A stretch of 64,000 nucleotides of DNA from Methanocaldococcus infernus ME (GTDB lineage: Archaea; AGJL01; Methanococci; Methanococcales; Methanocaldococcaceae): assembly GCF_000092305.1 (NCBI RefSeq), contig NC_014122.1:868001-932000 (forward strand), written 5' to 3'. The notes under the pieces were generated by a model. The model was not told the DNA's origin, did no database searches, and saw only the letters and a list, made by a program, of their open reading frames with translations. This document shows positions 50,624 through 60,966 of this stretch, piece after piece. A program made the position numbers and the translations under genes. Each line of letters starts with the position of its first letter. The first letter of the stretch is position 1.

Positions 50624-51288
50624 TAGAAAAGGCTATAAAAGCTCTAAAAGAGGGAAAGATTATTTTAGTTTATGATGCTGATGACAGAGAAGGAGAAACT
50701 GACATGGTTATAGCCTCAGAGTTTATCAAGCCAGAGCATATAAGAAGGATGAGAAAAGATGCTGGAGGTTTAATTTGTACAGCTATACATCCAGAGATAG
50801 CCAATAGGTTGGGAATCCCTTATATGGTTGACATCTATGAAGCTGCTAAGGAGAGATATAGAGTTTTAGAGGAGCTTTATCCTAATGATATTCCATATGA
50901 TGAAAAGTCTTCATTTTCTATAACCATAAACCATAGAAAGACATTTACAGGGATAACTGATAAGGATAGAGCATTAACCATAAAGAAATTAACAGAGCTT
51001 GTTAAGGAAGGAAGATTTAATAACTTTGGGAAAGAGTTTAGAAGCCCAGGGCATGTTATTCTATTAAGAGCCACTGAAGGCTTAGTTAAAAAAAGGAGAG
51101 GACACACTGAGATGACTGTAGCTCTTGCAGAGCTTTGTAACTTAACTCCAATAACAACAATCTGTGAGATGCTTGGAGATGATGGCTTAGCCTTAAGTAA
51201 AAATGAGGCTAAGAGATATGCTGAAAAGCACAACTTAGTCTTTATAGAGGGGGAGGAGTTAATTAACTACTACTTGGAGAGAAAATGA
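50620..51288 (+). CDS. ribB: 3,4-dihydroxy-2-butanone 4-phosphate synthase
   Basis: RibB makes the four-carbon unit of riboflavin from ribulose 5-phosphate. The 222-residue protein shows [19 protein letters not shown] (metal site D-REGE, about 18-36), [14 protein letters not shown], and the later [15 protein letters not shown] cyclohydrolase domain is absent, as in archaea. It forms an overlapping pair with ribK and overlaps the marker 8 gene downstream. Confidence 0.94.
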   Translation: MIEKAIKALKEGKIILVYDADDREGETDMVIASEFIKPEHIRRMRKDAGGLICTAIHPEIANRLGIPYMVDIYEAAKERYRVLEELYPNDIPYDEKSSFSITINHRKTFTGITDKDRALTIKKLTELVKEGRFNNFGKEFRSPGHVILLRATEGLVKKRRGHTEMTVALAELCNLTPITTICEMLGDDGLALSKNEAKRYAEKHNLVFIEGEELINYYLERK

Positions 51289-52109
51289 GGCATGTAATGG
51301 AAGCTCTTGGAAAGGCTAAGGTTATTGTTGAAGATGGGAAAGTTGTCTATGTTGGAGAGCCAAAGGTTAAGTATTGTCCTCTATTTGCCAAGCATAGAGG
51401 AATTAAAGAGATAACAAAAGAGGAGATAAAGAAAAATATAGAGTTTAGAATTAAGGACTTTGGACTATTTACAAAGGATAGGAAAGTTTTAGAGAAAGAC
51501 TATATAGTTCCATTTGGAGCCTCTGAAATTATAATGAGTGCCTTGAAAAGGAAAGTTGTTGATTGCTCTGTTATTGTTTCAGACTGTGCTGGGACAGTAA
51601 TAACCAACAATCCTTACTTAGTCCAAGGCTTATGTGGTAGAATCTCAGGAATTATAGAGACTTCTCCTATAAAGGAAGTGATTGAGAAGATAGAGGAGAA
51701 TGGAGGCATTGTCTTAGATAAAGAGAAGGCTAAGATAGATCAGGTTTTAGGGGTTAAGAAAGCTAAAGAATTAGGATTTAAAAAAATTATAGTTACTGTT
51801 ACAAGCTTGGAAGAGGCTAAGAAGTGTAAAGAGCTTGGAGCAATAACCTTTGGAGTTCACTTAACAGGAATAGAGTGGAGTGAAGAGATAGAGGAATACT
51901 TTGACTTACTAACAAGCTGTGCCTCAAAGTGTTTAAGAGAGAGGCTAAGAAATATAAAGGCTCAGATTGGGAAAACCATTCCAATCTTTGCCCTCTCAGA
52001 GGTCGGGAAGGAGATACTTTTAGAGAGGGCTAAAGACTTAGATGGTGTTTTAATAACCCTTGAATCTCTTCCAAAGTTAAATGAGAACCAGCCAAGGCCA
52101 CTGTTGTGA
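51285..52109 (+). CDS. Methanogenesis marker protein 8 (DUF2099 family)
   Basis: A 274-residue protein of a family found essentially only in methanogens. The N-terminal [18 protein letters not shown] and [17 protein letters not shown] stretch (about 30-47), [20 protein letters not shown] (about 99-118) and [12 protein letters not shown] are the parts by which I recognise it. Its function is not known; conserved cysteines suggest a metal or a cofactor. It is in a touching run ribK-ribB-marker 8-fetB-like-ubiD-like. The family call is from memory of its motifs. Confidence 0.7.
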   Translation: MRHVMEALGKAKVIVEDGKVVYVGEPKVKYCPLFAKHRGIKEITKEEIKKNIEFRIKDFGLFTKDRKVLEKDYIVPFGASEIIMSALKRKVVDCSVIVSDCAGTVITNNPYLVQGLCGRISGIIETSPIKEVIEKIEENGGIVLDKEKAKIDQVLGVKKAKELGFKKIIVTVTSLEEAKKCKELGAITFGVHLTGIEWSEEIEEYFDLLTSCASKCLRERLRNIKAQIGKTIPIFALSEVGKEILLERAKDLDGVLITLESLPKLNENQPRPLL

Positions 52110-52114
52110 TCTAA

Positions 52115-52840
52115 ATGCTTAGCCTTATTTTGTCTTCAATATTTGTCATTCTCTCCATCATAATAGCAAGATTTTTAGAGCTAAGAAATGAGAAAGAAAT
52201 TATATTATCTTCTTTTTTAGTTTTAATCCAGCTGTTAATATTAGGTTATCTTCTACTCTACATATTTACCCTAAAACTTTTAGGAATATGCCTAATGTTC
52301 TTTGTCATGATTATCTCAGCTACAGTGATGATTTTTAGGAAGATTAGAGTTAAGAATAGAATAAAATTTTTTTACTCACTCTTTCTTACATTCTTTTTAA
52401 CAACCCTCTTCATTATCTCTCTACTTATTTTATTTAAAGTAATCTCCCTAACTCCAAGGGATGTTATCCCCCTCATGGGGATGGTTGTGGGGAACTCTTT
52501 AAACACTGTTCACCTACTACTTGATAAGTTAGGAGAGTTGGTTAAGAGAGATAGAGATCAGATCCTTGGCATGCTTGCTTTAGGAGCAACTGAGTGGATA
52601 GCTATAAAATTAACTCTAATAAGTTCCATAAGGTCAGCTATTATCCCTCATTTAAATAGGAGTAAGAGTGTTGGCCTCATCTTCATCCCAGGGGCTATGG
52701 TTGGTTTAATCTTAGCTGGCTACCCACCAATTGAAGCAGCTAAGATACAAATCATTATTATGTGGATGATCTTAACCTCTTCACTTCTATCTTCTTTAAT
52801 TATCTCAATATTAACCTATAAAGAATTTCTGAGGTTTTAG
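52115..52840 (+). CDS. FetB/YbbM-family membrane transporter
   Basis: A 241-residue protein with about seven membrane segments and the UPF0014/FetB signature: VIPLMGMVVGNSLNTVHLLL (about 125-144) and LALGATEWIA, followed by IFIPGAMVGLILAGYPPIEA. In E. coli FetB pairs with the ATPase FetA to export iron. No ATPase gene is adjacent here. ATG 52115 follows GTGATC; ubiD-like gene begins 2 bases after the stop. Confidence 0.8.
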   Translation: MLSLILSSIFVILSIIIARFLELRNEKEIILSSFLVLIQLLILGYLLLYIFTLKLLGICLMFFVMIISATVMIFRKIRVKNRIKFFYSLFLTFFLTTLFIISLLILFKVISLTPRDVIPLMGMVVGNSLNTVHLLLDKLGELVKRDRDQILGMLALGATEWIAIKLTLISSIRSAIIPHLNRSKSVGLIFIPGAMVGLILAGYPPIEAAKIQIIIMWMILTSSLLSSLIISILTYKEFLRF

Positions 52841-52841
52841 C

Positions 52842-54083
52842 ATGAGAGAGTTGATAGAGAAGTTGAAGCCTAAAGTTTATGAAAAAGCTTCTAAGAAATT
52901 TGGAGTCTCTAAGATATTAAAAGAGAATGATGGAAAGCCAATATATATTAAAGATGTTGATGACTTTGAGGTTGTTGGAAACCTATGGAGTAGAGAAACA
53001 TTAGCTAAAATTTTCAATGTGAAAAAAGAGGAATTGTTATTTCTACTTCTAAATGCTATTGAGAGAGAGAAAGAGGGAAAAGTAGAGATAAATGATGATT
53101 TAAGGGAGTTGTATATTAAAGATAAAAATATTTTAAGCTGGCCTATCCCAACTTACTATGAAAAGGATGCTGGGCCATATATAACAAGTGGGGTAGTAAT
53201 AGCTTATGATGAAGACTATGGTTATAACTTGTCAATTCATAGAATCTTAGTTAAGGAGAGCCACTTAGTTATAAGGATGGTTGAGCAGAGGCATTTACAC
53301 TTCCTATATAACAAAGCTCTAAGAGAGGGGAGAGAGTTAGAGGTAGCTATAGCTATTGGTGTCCATCCCTCTCTACTCTTAGCAGCTTCAACCTCAGGAG
53401 ATATAACCTTTGATGAGTATAAGATGGCCTCTATCTTAAATAAGGTTGAAGTCTTTGAACTTGACAACCTCTTAGTCCCAGAGGCAGAGTTTATAATAAC
53501 TGGGAAGATTTGTAAAGAGTTAGATGATGAAGGGCCATTTGTTGATATAACTGGAACCTATGATAAAGTTAGGAAACAGCCAATTATTAAAATAAAAAAT
53601 CTCTACAGAAAAGAGAAGCCTATATTCCATGCTCTCCTTCCTGGAGGGGTTGAGCATAAAACCCTAATGGGCCTTCCACAGGAGCCAAGGATATATAAGA
53701 TTGTTAGAAACACAATTCCAACAGTTAAGAATGTTGTCTTAACCACTGGTGGTTGTTGCTGGCTACATGGGGTAGTTCAGATAGAGAAGAGAACTGAAGG
53801 AGATGGGAAAAATGCTATCCTTGCAGCTCTTGCTGGACATCCAAGTTTAAAGCATGTTGTTGTTGTAGATGAAGACATAAATATCTATGATATAAATGAT
53901 GTTGAATATGCCATAGCTACAAGGGTTCAGGGGGATAGAGATTTAGTTATTATCAAAGGAGCTAAGGGCTCTTCCCTTGACCCTTCAAGTGATGGAACCA
54001 CAACAAAAATAGGAATAGATGCTACAAAGCCATTAAAAGATAGGGAGAAGTTTGAAAAAGCTAAGATCCCCTCAGATATCTAA
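52842..54083 (+). CDS. UbiD family decarboxylase
   Basis: A 413-residue member of the prenylated-FMN-dependent UbiD family of reversible non-oxidative decarboxylases. Seen are HLHFLYNKALREGRELEVAI (first 20), IAIGVHPSLLLAAST, EGPFVDITGTYD and the ExxR/E catalytic area with VEHKTLMGLPQEPRI. The substrate is not known; in some methanogens UbiD homologues act on quinone-like or terpenoid compounds. The partner flavin prenyltransferase UbiX is not in view. It overlaps the convergent gene by 12 bases. Confidence 0.88.
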   Translation: MRELIEKLKPKVYEKASKKFGVSKILKENDGKPIYIKDVDDFEVVGNLWSRETLAKIFNVKKEELLFLLLNAIEREKEGKVEINDDLRELYIKDKNILSWPIPTYYEKDAGPYITSGVVIAYDEDYGYNLSIHRILVKESHLVIRMVEQRHLHFLYNKALREGRELEVAIAIGVHPSLLLAASTSGDITFDEYKMASILNKVEVFELDNLLVPEAEFIITGKICKELDDEGPFVDITGTYDKVRKQPIIKIKNLYRKEKPIFHALLPGGVEHKTLMGLPQEPRIYKIVRNTIPTVKNVVLTTGGCCWLHGVVQIEKRTEGDGKNAILAALAGHPSLKHVVVVDEDINIYDINDVEYAIATRVQGDRDLVIIKGAKGSSLDPSSDGTTTKIGIDATKPLKDREKFEKAKIPSDI

Positions 54084-54845
54084 GAGTTCTAAATCTTTTA
54101 AAATAACCTCTATCTTATACTCTTTATCATGCCTCTTTATTCTCCTATCATCCAATTCTAAGGTTATTATCCCCCTATATTTTCTATCTAAAATTTTTTC
54201 TAAGTAGGGGATGAAGTTTATCTCAGACTCTTTTAAAGGGAAGTGATCCTTTCCATTACAAACTCCTGAGATGTGGATGTGGCCAACATCCAACTCTATG
54301 AAGTCTTTAACATAGTGTTTAGCATGGGCAAAGTCTAAGGTTATTGGAATATTAAAGGTTTCTGAGTAAAATTTAACCTCCTTAGGATGCCAGCAAAGCC
54401 TATTTATCTTCTTTGGCATATTTTCCAAGCAAATCTTAACCTTATTTTCTCTCTCTTTTATAGCTTTTAAATAATTTTTTAGATGCTCATGCTCTTCCTC
54501 AGTTGGCTCTCTATTCACTGGCCTCTTTCCTGGGTGGATAGTGAGAATTTTAGCCTTAAACCTCTCAGCCAACTCTAAAGACCATAGAGTCTCTTTTATA
54601 CATATTTCTCTTATATGGTGATTAAAGGAGCATGGATTTAACTCAATATGGGGACAATGGACAGAAACCTTAAACTTCTTTATTTCCTTCTCAACCTCTT
54701 TTAAATAGTCCTCATTAAACCTATTATCCCAAAAATCTGGATTCTCTGGGAAAAACTCTATAGCTTTAATTCCTATTTCCCTTAGTATGTCTAAGATTTC
54801 AACAATCCCATACTCCCAAAAAAAGAGTGAGGACACAGCTATCAT
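54072..54845 (-). CDS. Sugar phosphate isomerase/epimerase (xylose isomerase-like TIM barrel)
   Basis: A 257-residue AP_endonuc_2-fold protein. Metal site residues can be placed: Glu in KICLENMPKK, Asp/His in ITLDFAHAKHYV, His in DVGHIHISGVCNGKDHFPL and Glu in GIITLELDDRR. These proteins isomerise sugars or act on related substrates; the substrate is unknown. The start ATG 54845 lies close behind a TATA-like TTTATATATAGGG at about 54854-54866, so the transcript may be near leaderless. Confidence 0.82.
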   Translation of the reverse strand: MIAVSSLFFWEYGIVEILDILREIGIKAIEFFPENPDFWDNRFNEDYLKEVEKEIKKFKVSVHCPHIELNPCSFNHHIREICIKETLWSLELAERFKAKILTIHPGKRPVNREPTEEEHEHLKNYLKAIKERENKVKICLENMPKKINRLCWHPKEVKFYSETFNIPITLDFAHAKHYVKDFIELDVGHIHISGVCNGKDHFPLKESEINFIPYLEKILDRKYRGIITLELDDRRIKRHDKEYKIEVILKDLELLDI

Positions 54846-54905
54846 AATTATTCCCTATATATAAAATTATAAATATATACTTCTAAAATAAAAAATAATA
54901 AAAAA

Positions 54906-54981
54906 TGGCAGCCCGGCGCGGATTCGAACCGCGGTCCCGGGGTCCAAAGCCCCGGATGATAGGCCGCTACACCACCGGGCT
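54906..54981 (-). tRNA. tRNA-Gln (UUG)
   Basis: On the minus strand the acceptor is AGCCCGG with CCGGGCT, the D arm GGTGTAGCGGCC, the anticodon stem CGGGG/CCCCG around loop CTTTGGA (anticodon TTG), and T arm GCGGTTCGAATCCGC. The discriminator is G and CCA is encoded in the gene (54908-54906). GC-rich island in AT-rich sequence. Confidence 0.95.
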
Positions 54982-55017
54982 ACATAATCTAAGAGCAGAG
55001 TATAAATTTTAAGATTG

Positions 55018-55034
55018 AGTATAAAAAGTTTTCT
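55018..55034 (-). promoter_or_regulatory. tRNA-Gln promoter
   Basis: The minus strand reads AACTTTTTATACTCAAT, a TATA-type box about 40 bases ahead of the tRNA; the start would be near 54997, giving a short 5' leader. A second A/T box (AAAATTTATA) at 55010-55001 is too near the tRNA to be preferred. Confidence 0.5.
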
Positions 55035-55079
55035 ATTTTGTTATTTTTTATATTTAAATGCAAAAAATAAATTTTAAGT

Positions 55080-56288
55080 TTAAGAGCTTAATAACTTCTT
55101 AAGCTCATCTAAGGATTTAACCTTAATGGTTTCTTCACAAGCCCTTATAGCAGCATCTGGATCCTTTAAACCATGTCCTGTGGTTATACAAACAATTCTC
55201 TCACTCCTGTCAATAACTCCCTCATCCAATAGCTTAATTAAGCCAGCTATTGAAGAGGCTGAAGCTGGCTCTACAAAGATTCCCTCTTTTCTTGCTAATA
55301 ACTTTTGAGCTTTAATAATTTCTTCATCACTAACTGACTCAGCATAGCCATTAGACTCATAGATAGCATTTAAAGCCTTTTTAGCATTAACTGGCTTCCC
55401 TATCCTTATAGCAGTAGCTATAGTCTCAGGATTTTCATAAGGCTCTATCTCTCTCTTCCCTTTTTTGAATGCCTCAACTATTGGCTTAGCTCCCTCTGCC
55501 TGAATTCCTGTCATTTTTGGAAGCTCATTTATAAAGCCAAGCTCATAGAACTCTTTAAACCCTTTCCAAATAGCTGATATGTTTCCAGCATTCCCTACAG
55601 GGACTATAACCCTATCAGGAACTTCCCAGTTTAGCTCATCAGCAATCTCATAGCCTATAGTCTTTTGCCCTTCCAATCTAAATGGATTTATAGAGTTCAA
55701 TAAATAAATTAATCCCTCTTTAGCCAGTTCATTAACCATATCTAAGGCTTTGTCAAAGTTTCCATCAATCTCAACAACCTTAGCTCCATATATCATAGCT
55801 TGAGCCAACTTTCCTAAGGCTACTTTTCCTTTAGGTAGTAAGACTAAGCATTTCATCTTAGCCCTTGCTGAGTAAGCAGCTAAGGAGGCTGAAGTATTTC
55901 CAGTGGAAGCACAGCCAACAACCTTTATATTTAATTCATTTGCCTTAGAAACTCCTACTGTCATCCCTCTATCTTTAAAGCTCCCTGTTGGATTAGCTCC
56001 TTCATTTTTAACATAAAGCTCTTTAACCCCTAACTCTTCCTCTAAGTTTCTACACCTATAAAGAGGAGTTCCTCCCTCTTTTAGGCTAATTATCTTCTCC
56101 CTATTTTTTATTGGTAAGAGCTCAAAGTATCTCCAAACACTAAAAACTCTATTTTTAAACTTCTCTTTATCAACCTCTATCTTGTCAAAGTCATAAACTA
56201 TCTCCAATAAACCATTGCACTCACACCTATAAACAATCTCATCATCTTCATAGGTTTTTCCACACTCTATACATCTCTGATATATCAT
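55080..56288 (-). CDS. thrC: Threonine synthase
   Basis: A 402-residue fold-type II PLP enzyme that converts phosphohomoserine to threonine. An N-terminal zinc ribbon (RCIECGKTYEDDEIVYRC and CNG, about 5-25) precedes the catalytic part; PLP Lys in NPTGSFKDRGMTVGVSKA (about 99-116), phosphate loop VGNAGNISAIWKG, and late CITTGHGLKDP. ATG 56288 follows GGTGACTCT. It overlaps pepQ by 4 bases. Confidence 0.95.
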   Translation of the reverse strand: MIYQRCIECGKTYEDDEIVYRCECNGLLEIVYDFDKIEVDKEKFKNRVFSVWRYFELLPIKNREKIISLKEGGTPLYRCRNLEEELGVKELYVKNEGANPTGSFKDRGMTVGVSKANELNIKVVGCASTGNTSASLAAYSARAKMKCLVLLPKGKVALGKLAQAMIYGAKVVEIDGNFDKALDMVNELAKEGLIYLLNSINPFRLEGQKTIGYEIADELNWEVPDRVIVPVGNAGNISAIWKGFKEFYELGFINELPKMTGIQAEGAKPIVEAFKKGKREIEPYENPETIATAIRIGKPVNAKKALNAIYESNGYAESVSDEEIIKAQKLLARKEGIFVEPASASSIAGLIKLLDEGVIDRSERIVCITTGHGLKDPDAAIRACEETIKVKSLDELKKLLSS

Positions 56289-57259
56289 AGAGTCACCTTA
56301 CTCAATTTTTCAAAGCCATCCTTTTTTATAAGGTAGAGATCTTCTAATCTAACTCCAAATTTATCTTTAATATAAATCCCTGGCTCAATAGTTATAACCA
56401 TATTTTCCTTTAAAATGATTTCCTCTTTCTTAGACACTGTTGGAAACTCATGAACCTCTAACCCTACTCCATGACCTAAGGAATGGATAAAATATTTCTC
56501 ATACTCTTTAAAATACTCTCTAACCTTCAAGTCTAAGAACTTTGTAGAAACTCCTTCTCTTAAGTAATCTTCTACCAACTCCTTAGCCTCCTTAACTAAG
56601 TTATAAATCTCTCTAAACTCTCCCCTCTCATTCAATAGTAAGGTTCTTGTAATATCTGAACAATAGCCTTCATAACAGGCTCCAATATCAACCAATAGAA
56701 TATCTTTAATCTCTCTATCTTCAGGAAGAGCATGAGGATAACTTGTCTTCCTTCCGGAGACAACAATGGAGTCAAATGCAGCCTTTATAGCCCCTTCCTT
56801 TCTCATTAAGTATTCAAGTTCAATAGCCTTCTCTCTCTCATTCCCCTCTGGATTCTCTATAATATACTTCATAGCCTTATCACTAATCTTAGCAGCCTTC
56901 TTTATCTTCTCTATCTCTTCCTTCTCCTTTATAGCTCTCAACTCTCTAAGCTTTTCACTAACTATTTTATAATTATCTAAATATTTTAAAAATTCTATCT
57001 TTAGCTCACTTTCAACTCCATCACAGCCTTCAAAAATCTCTTTCCAGCCAGTGAATTTTCTAACCTCAATATTTAGGTTGTCCTTAGCATACTCTAAGTC
57101 AAGCTCACCAACATATAAAATTGGCTTCTCCTCAAAGACAAGGACTGAGAAGAAAGGAAAATACTTTCCAAGGAAGTAATTTATATTCTCTCTCTTAGTA
57201 AGGACAACCTTTTTTAAACCTTCACATTCCATATATCTTAGGAAATCATTGATTTTCAT
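56285..57259 (-). CDS. pepQ: Xaa-Pro dipeptidase/aminopeptidase (M24 family)
   Basis: A 324-residue M24 metallopeptidase with N-terminal creatinase-like domain (about 1-110) and C-terminal pita-bread domain. The five metal ligands are in LLVDIGACYEGYCSDITRT (two Asp), HSLGHGVGLEVHE (His), VITIEPGIY (Glu) and VRLEDL (Glu). It cleaves X-Pro bonds. ATG 57259 follows GGTGAAAGG; head to head with the next gene, 26 bases between starts. Confidence 0.92.
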   Translation of the reverse strand: MKINDFLRYMECEGLKKVVLTKRENINYFLGKYFPFFSVLVFEEKPILYVGELDLEYAKDNLNIEVRKFTGWKEIFEGCDGVESELKIEFLKYLDNYKIVSEKLRELRAIKEKEEIEKIKKAAKISDKAMKYIIENPEGNEREKAIELEYLMRKEGAIKAAFDSIVVSGRKTSYPHALPEDREIKDILLVDIGACYEGYCSDITRTLLLNERGEFREIYNLVKEAKELVEDYLREGVSTKFLDLKVREYFKEYEKYFIHSLGHGVGLEVHEFPTVSKKEEIILKENMVITIEPGIYIKDKFGVRLEDLYLIKKDGFEKLSKVTL

Positions 57260-57285
57260 CCTTTCACCAAAAGTTAGGTGAGATT

Positions 57286-57786
57286 ATGAAGATCTATAAA
57301 AGAATTGCTGAAATTAATAAAGAGTTTCCTCTACTCAATGAGGAAAAAATATTACTTGGGACTGATGGAAGTGTAACCAATATCTTAGAGATACTATTTG
57401 AAGGAGACTGTGAAGTTAAAACCATCTCACAGAGGATAGTTAATGATGTAAATTATAGGGAAGTGATATTAAAAGTTAAAAATCCCTTAGTTTATGCCAA
57501 GTCAATAACTCCACTGAAGTTAATTGAGGAAGACTTAAGAGAGGAAATTAAAAAAGATTTATTATCAGCAGATATCCCAATTGGGAAAATAATTAAGAAG
57601 CATAACTTAGAAACAAGGAGAGAGATTAAAGAGATTAAGATAGAGAAAATTAGTGATAGAGTAAAGAGGTTACTAAATGTTAACTACAACTATTTGCCTA
57701 TGAGAAAGTATAATATAATTTATAAAGGAAAAGCTATAATGGAGATCTGTGAAATATTTGCTATTAGGAAGTATATAAAGGGGTAA
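57286..57786 (+). CDS. Chorismate pyruvate-lyase family protein (4-hydroxybenzoate synthesis)
   Basis: A 166-residue protein of the UbiC/DUF98 fold. Visible pattern: LLGTDGSVTNILEIL at about 22-36 (seen in homologues), QRIVNDVNYREVIL with conserved Arg, YAKSITPL, and PIGKIIKKHNLETRREI that holds Arg and Glu. In M. jannaschii the homologue (MJ0807) makes 4-hydroxybenzoate for methanopterin; I infer the same role. It starts at ATG 57286 after AGGTGAG, and the coiled-coil gene follows after 2 bases. Confidence 0.8.
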   Translation: MKIYKRIAEINKEFPLLNEEKILLGTDGSVTNILEILFEGDCEVKTISQRIVNDVNYREVILKVKNPLVYAKSITPLKLIEEDLREEIKKDLLSADIPIGKIIKKHNLETRREIKEIKIEKISDRVKRLLNVNYNYLPMRKYNIIYKGKAIMEICEIFAIRKYIKG

Positions 57787-57788
57787 TT

Positions 57789-58325
57789 ATGGTAGAGAGA
57801 GATGTAATTAAAGAGCTTGAAGATTCTATAAATAAATTGTTAGTTAGCATAAGAAATTTTAAAGAAAGTAATAAAAATTTAACAACCCTATTAAATCAAC
57901 TCTCTGATATCTTGAACAATGTAGAAAAAACCATAGATATAACTGAAAAGAAATTACAGGAGATGGTTAAAAGATTACATGAAGGAGGATCAATTAAAAC
58001 AGAAGTCTTAGAAAAATTTATTAAAAATCTTGAGAACTTAAATATAGTGTTAGATAATGTAAGAGCCATCTCAAACAATATATTCAATGAGATGAAAAAG
58101 CATAGAGAATCTTTAGATAACATTAATGACATTGTCAAGAAATTGGAAAATATTGAAATGGAGAATGCTAAACAGGCCTTAGAAGAATACTATGAAGTAA
58201 AAAAAATTATGGATGAGAATGGGGCTAAGTTAAAGCTGATTGTTGATAAAAATATTGCTATTGAGGAGAGGCTAAAAGAGCTTTTATTAGAGATAGACTT
58301 TACCTTAGAAAATTTAAAAAAGTGA
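57789..58325 (+). CDS. Coiled-coil protein of unknown function
   Basis: A 178-residue soluble protein built almost entirely of heptad-like helices ([57 protein letters not shown]). No membrane segment, motif or cysteine pattern. It is between the chorismate lyase gene and valS, separated from both by 2-4 bases, so it is co-transcribed. It could be a structural or chromosome-associated protein; there is no direct evidence. Confidence 0.75.
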   Translation: MVERDVIKELEDSINKLLVSIRNFKESNKNLTTLLNQLSDILNNVEKTIDITEKKLQEMVKRLHEGGSIKTEVLEKFIKNLENLNIVLDNVRAISNNIFNEMKKHRESLDNINDIVKKLENIEMENAKQALEEYYEVKKIMDENGAKLKLIVDKNIAIEERLKELLLEIDFTLENLKK

Positions 58326-58329
58326 GAGG

Positions 58330-60966
58330 ATGGATAAGGATTACAACATTATGATAGAGAAAGAGGTTCAGAAAAAGTGGGAAGAGGAAGAGATTTACAA
58401 GTTTAAAGAGGAGAGTGATAAGCCACCTTATATTATAGATACTCCTCCACCATATCCAACAGGGAAATTACACTTAGGGCATGCTCTAAATTGGACTTAT
58501 ATGGATATTATAGCAAGATACAAGAGAATGAAAGGTTATAATGTCCTCTTTCCACAGGGCTGGGATTGTCATGGGTTACCAACAGAGGTTAAGGTTGAAG
58601 AGATTCATGGGATAACTAAGACAGACATTGACAGAAAGAAGTTTAGAGAGCTATGTGTTGAGCTAACAAAAAAGAACATTGAAAGGATGAGAGAGCAAAT
58701 AAAGAGCTTGGGAATCTCAATAGATTGGAGTAGGGAATATATAACAATGACTCCAAAATATATAGAGAAATCTCAGGTGGCTTTTGTTAGAATGTATAAA
58801 GATGGATTAATTTATAGGGGTAAGTTTCCAGTAAATTGGTGTCCAAGGTGTCAGACAGCTATAGCCTTTGCAGAGGTTGAGTACATTGAGAGAGAAACAT
58901 ATCTTAACTATATAAAGTTCCCTTCAGCTGATGGAGAGGGGGAGATAGAGATAGCTACAACCAGACCTGAGCTAATGGCTGCCTGTGTGGCCATCTTAGT
59001 AAATCCTGAAGATGAGAGATATAAGGATAAGATAGGAAAAGAGTTTATTGTTCCACTATTCAATCAGAGGGTTAAAGTTTTGGCTGATGAGCTTGTTGAA
59101 AAGGACTTTGGTACTGGGGCAGTGATGGTTTGTACCTTTGGAGACAAAACAGATGTTTTATGGGTTAATAAGTATAACTTGCCAATAATTAAAGCTATAA
59201 ATGAGAGAGGAGAGTTAACTGAAGTTGCTGGTAAGTATAAGGGGTTAAAGACAGAGGAGGCAAGGAAAAAGATTATAGAAGATTTGAAGAAAGAAGGATA
59301 TTTAATTAAGCAGGAGAAGATTAAGCAGAATGTAGGAGTTTGTTGGAGATGTAAAACACCAATAGAGATAGTTGTTACAGAGCAGTGGTTTGTTAATGTT
59401 AAAAAACTCCTTCCTAAGGTTAGGGAAGTGGCTGAAAAAATAAAGTGGGTTCCTGAGCATATGAAAATTAGGTTATTAAATTGGATAGAAAACATGGACT
59501 GGGATTGGGTTATAAGTAGGCAGAGAATCTTTGCCACTCCAATCCCAGTTTGGTACTGTCAAGATTGTGGGGCTATAGTTGTGGCTAAAGAGGAAGATTT
59601 GCCAGTGGATCCAACTGAGAGAGGCTATGTTTGTGATAGGTGTGGATCAACCAATCTGAAGCCAGAGACTGATGTCTTAGACACCTGGATGGACTCTTCA
59701 ATAACTCCAATGGTTATAACCAAGTGGTTGGATGATGAAGAGTTCTTTAAAAAACACTATCCTGTCCAGTTAAGGCCTCAAGGGCATGATATTATAAGAA
59801 CCTGGGCATTCTATACAATAGTTAAATCCCTTGCTCTAACAGGAAAGGAGCCATGGGAAGAGATAGTTATCAATGGAATGGTGTTTGGAGAAGATGGATA
59901 TAAGATGAGTAAGAGTAGAGGAAATGTTGTAGAGCCTGATGAAATTGTTAATAAGTATGGAGCAGATGCTTTAAGGTTATGGGCAAGTAATTCAGTTATA
60001 GGTGATGATGTCCCATTCTCTTGGAAAGAGGTTGATTATGGCTACAGATTTTTAAGAAAGCTATGGAATGCCTGTAGGTTTGCTAAGCTACATATAAAGG
60101 ATGAGGAAATTGAAAAATTAAAGGAAAAGAGAGAAGTTAAAAATATCATTGACAGATGGATACTATCTAAGTTACAGAGGCTTATTGAAAGGGTAGATAA
60201 GGACTTAGAGAGATACAGGTTTAATGTGATAGTAGAGATCTATAAATTTGTCTGGCATGAGTTTTGTGACAACTACATAGAGATGGTTAAGTATAGACTC
60301 TATGGAGAAGATGAGAAGGAGAAGGAGGAGGCTAAATATACTCTATACTATGTCATTGATAAGATCTTAAGGCTCTTAGCTCCATTTGCTCCACACTTCT
60401 CAGACTATGTAGGAGAAATATATAGGTTAGATAACCTACACTTCTCATTTCCAGAGGTTGATAAGGAGTTAATAGATGAAGATGCTGAGAAATTTGGAGA
60501 AATTGCCAAGAGAGCTGTGATAAGTATAAGAAGATACAAGGCCAATAAAGGCTTAGCCTTAAATGCTCCAATAAAAAAGGTTGAGATTTATACTGAAGAT
60601 GAAGAAACATATAAAGCTTTAAATGAAACTATGAAGGATATAAAGGGAACCCTAAAGATTGAAGAGCTTAAAATAATAAAAGGAAAGCCATCCTTAGAAT
60701 ATAAGATTATTGAAATTATTCCAGATAAATCTAAGATAGGACCAGAGTTTAAGAGTAAGACTAAGGAGGTTATGGAAATTATAAAGAATGCTGATGAAAA
60801 AACCTTAGAGAAGATAATAAATGAAGGTTTAGAAACAGAGTTTGGAGTTATAAGAAAAGAGCATATAAAGGATGTTAAGAGAGCTCTCTTTTCAAAAGGG
60901 GAAGAGGTGGATTCAGTAGATATTGAAGGAGCTTTAGCTTTAGCTATAATATACTTGGCTCCTTAG
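58330..60966 (+). CDS. valS: Valyl-tRNA synthetase
   Basis: An 878-residue class Ia synthetase. HIGH motif in [20 protein letters not shown] (about 40-59), the CP1 editing domain in the middle with TRPELMAAC and [16 protein letters not shown], a zinc ribbon (CQDCG...CDRCG, about 410-440), KMSKS in [10 protein letters not shown] (about 522-531), and a helical anticodon-binding C-terminus. Its 3' end overlaps cdhA on the other strand by 23 bases. Confidence 0.96.
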   Translation: MDKDYNIMIEKEVQKKWEEEEIYKFKEESDKPPYIIDTPPPYPTGKLHLGHALNWTYMDIIARYKRMKGYNVLFPQGWDCHGLPTEVKVEEIHGITKTDIDRKKFRELCVELTKKNIERMREQIKSLGISIDWSREYITMTPKYIEKSQVAFVRMYKDGLIYRGKFPVNWCPRCQTAIAFAEVEYIERETYLNYIKFPSADGEGEIEIATTRPELMAACVAILVNPEDERYKDKIGKEFIVPLFNQRVKVLADELVEKDFGTGAVMVCTFGDKTDVLWVNKYNLPIIKAINERGELTEVAGKYKGLKTEEARKKIIEDLKKEGYLIKQEKIKQNVGVCWRCKTPIEIVVTEQWFVNVKKLLPKVREVAEKIKWVPEHMKIRLLNWIENMDWDWVISRQRIFATPIPVWYCQDCGAIVVAKEEDLPVDPTERGYVCDRCGSTNLKPETDVLDTWMDSSITPMVITKWLDDEEFFKKHYPVQLRPQGHDIIRTWAFYTIVKSLALTGKEPWEEIVINGMVFGEDGYKMSKSRGNVVEPDEIVNKYGADALRLWASNSVIGDDVPFSWKEVDYGYRFLRKLWNACRFAKLHIKDEEIEKLKEKREVKNIIDRWILSKLQRLIERVDKDLERYRFNVIVEIYKFVWHEFCDNYIEMVKYRLYGEDEKEKEEAKYTLYYVIDKILRLLAPFAPHFSDYVGEIYRLDNLHFSFPEVDKELIDEDAEKFGEIAKRAVISIRRYKANKGLALNAPIKKVEIYTEDEETYKALNETMKDIKGTLKIEELKIIKGKPSLEYKIIEIIPDKSKIGPEFKSKTKEVMEIIKNADEKTLEKIINEGLETEFGVIRKEHIKDVKRALFSKGEEVDSVDIEGALALAIIYLAP

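Noticed and set aside
59064-59537. 157-codon minus-strand frame
   Set aside because: Antisense to the valS editing region, no start signal.
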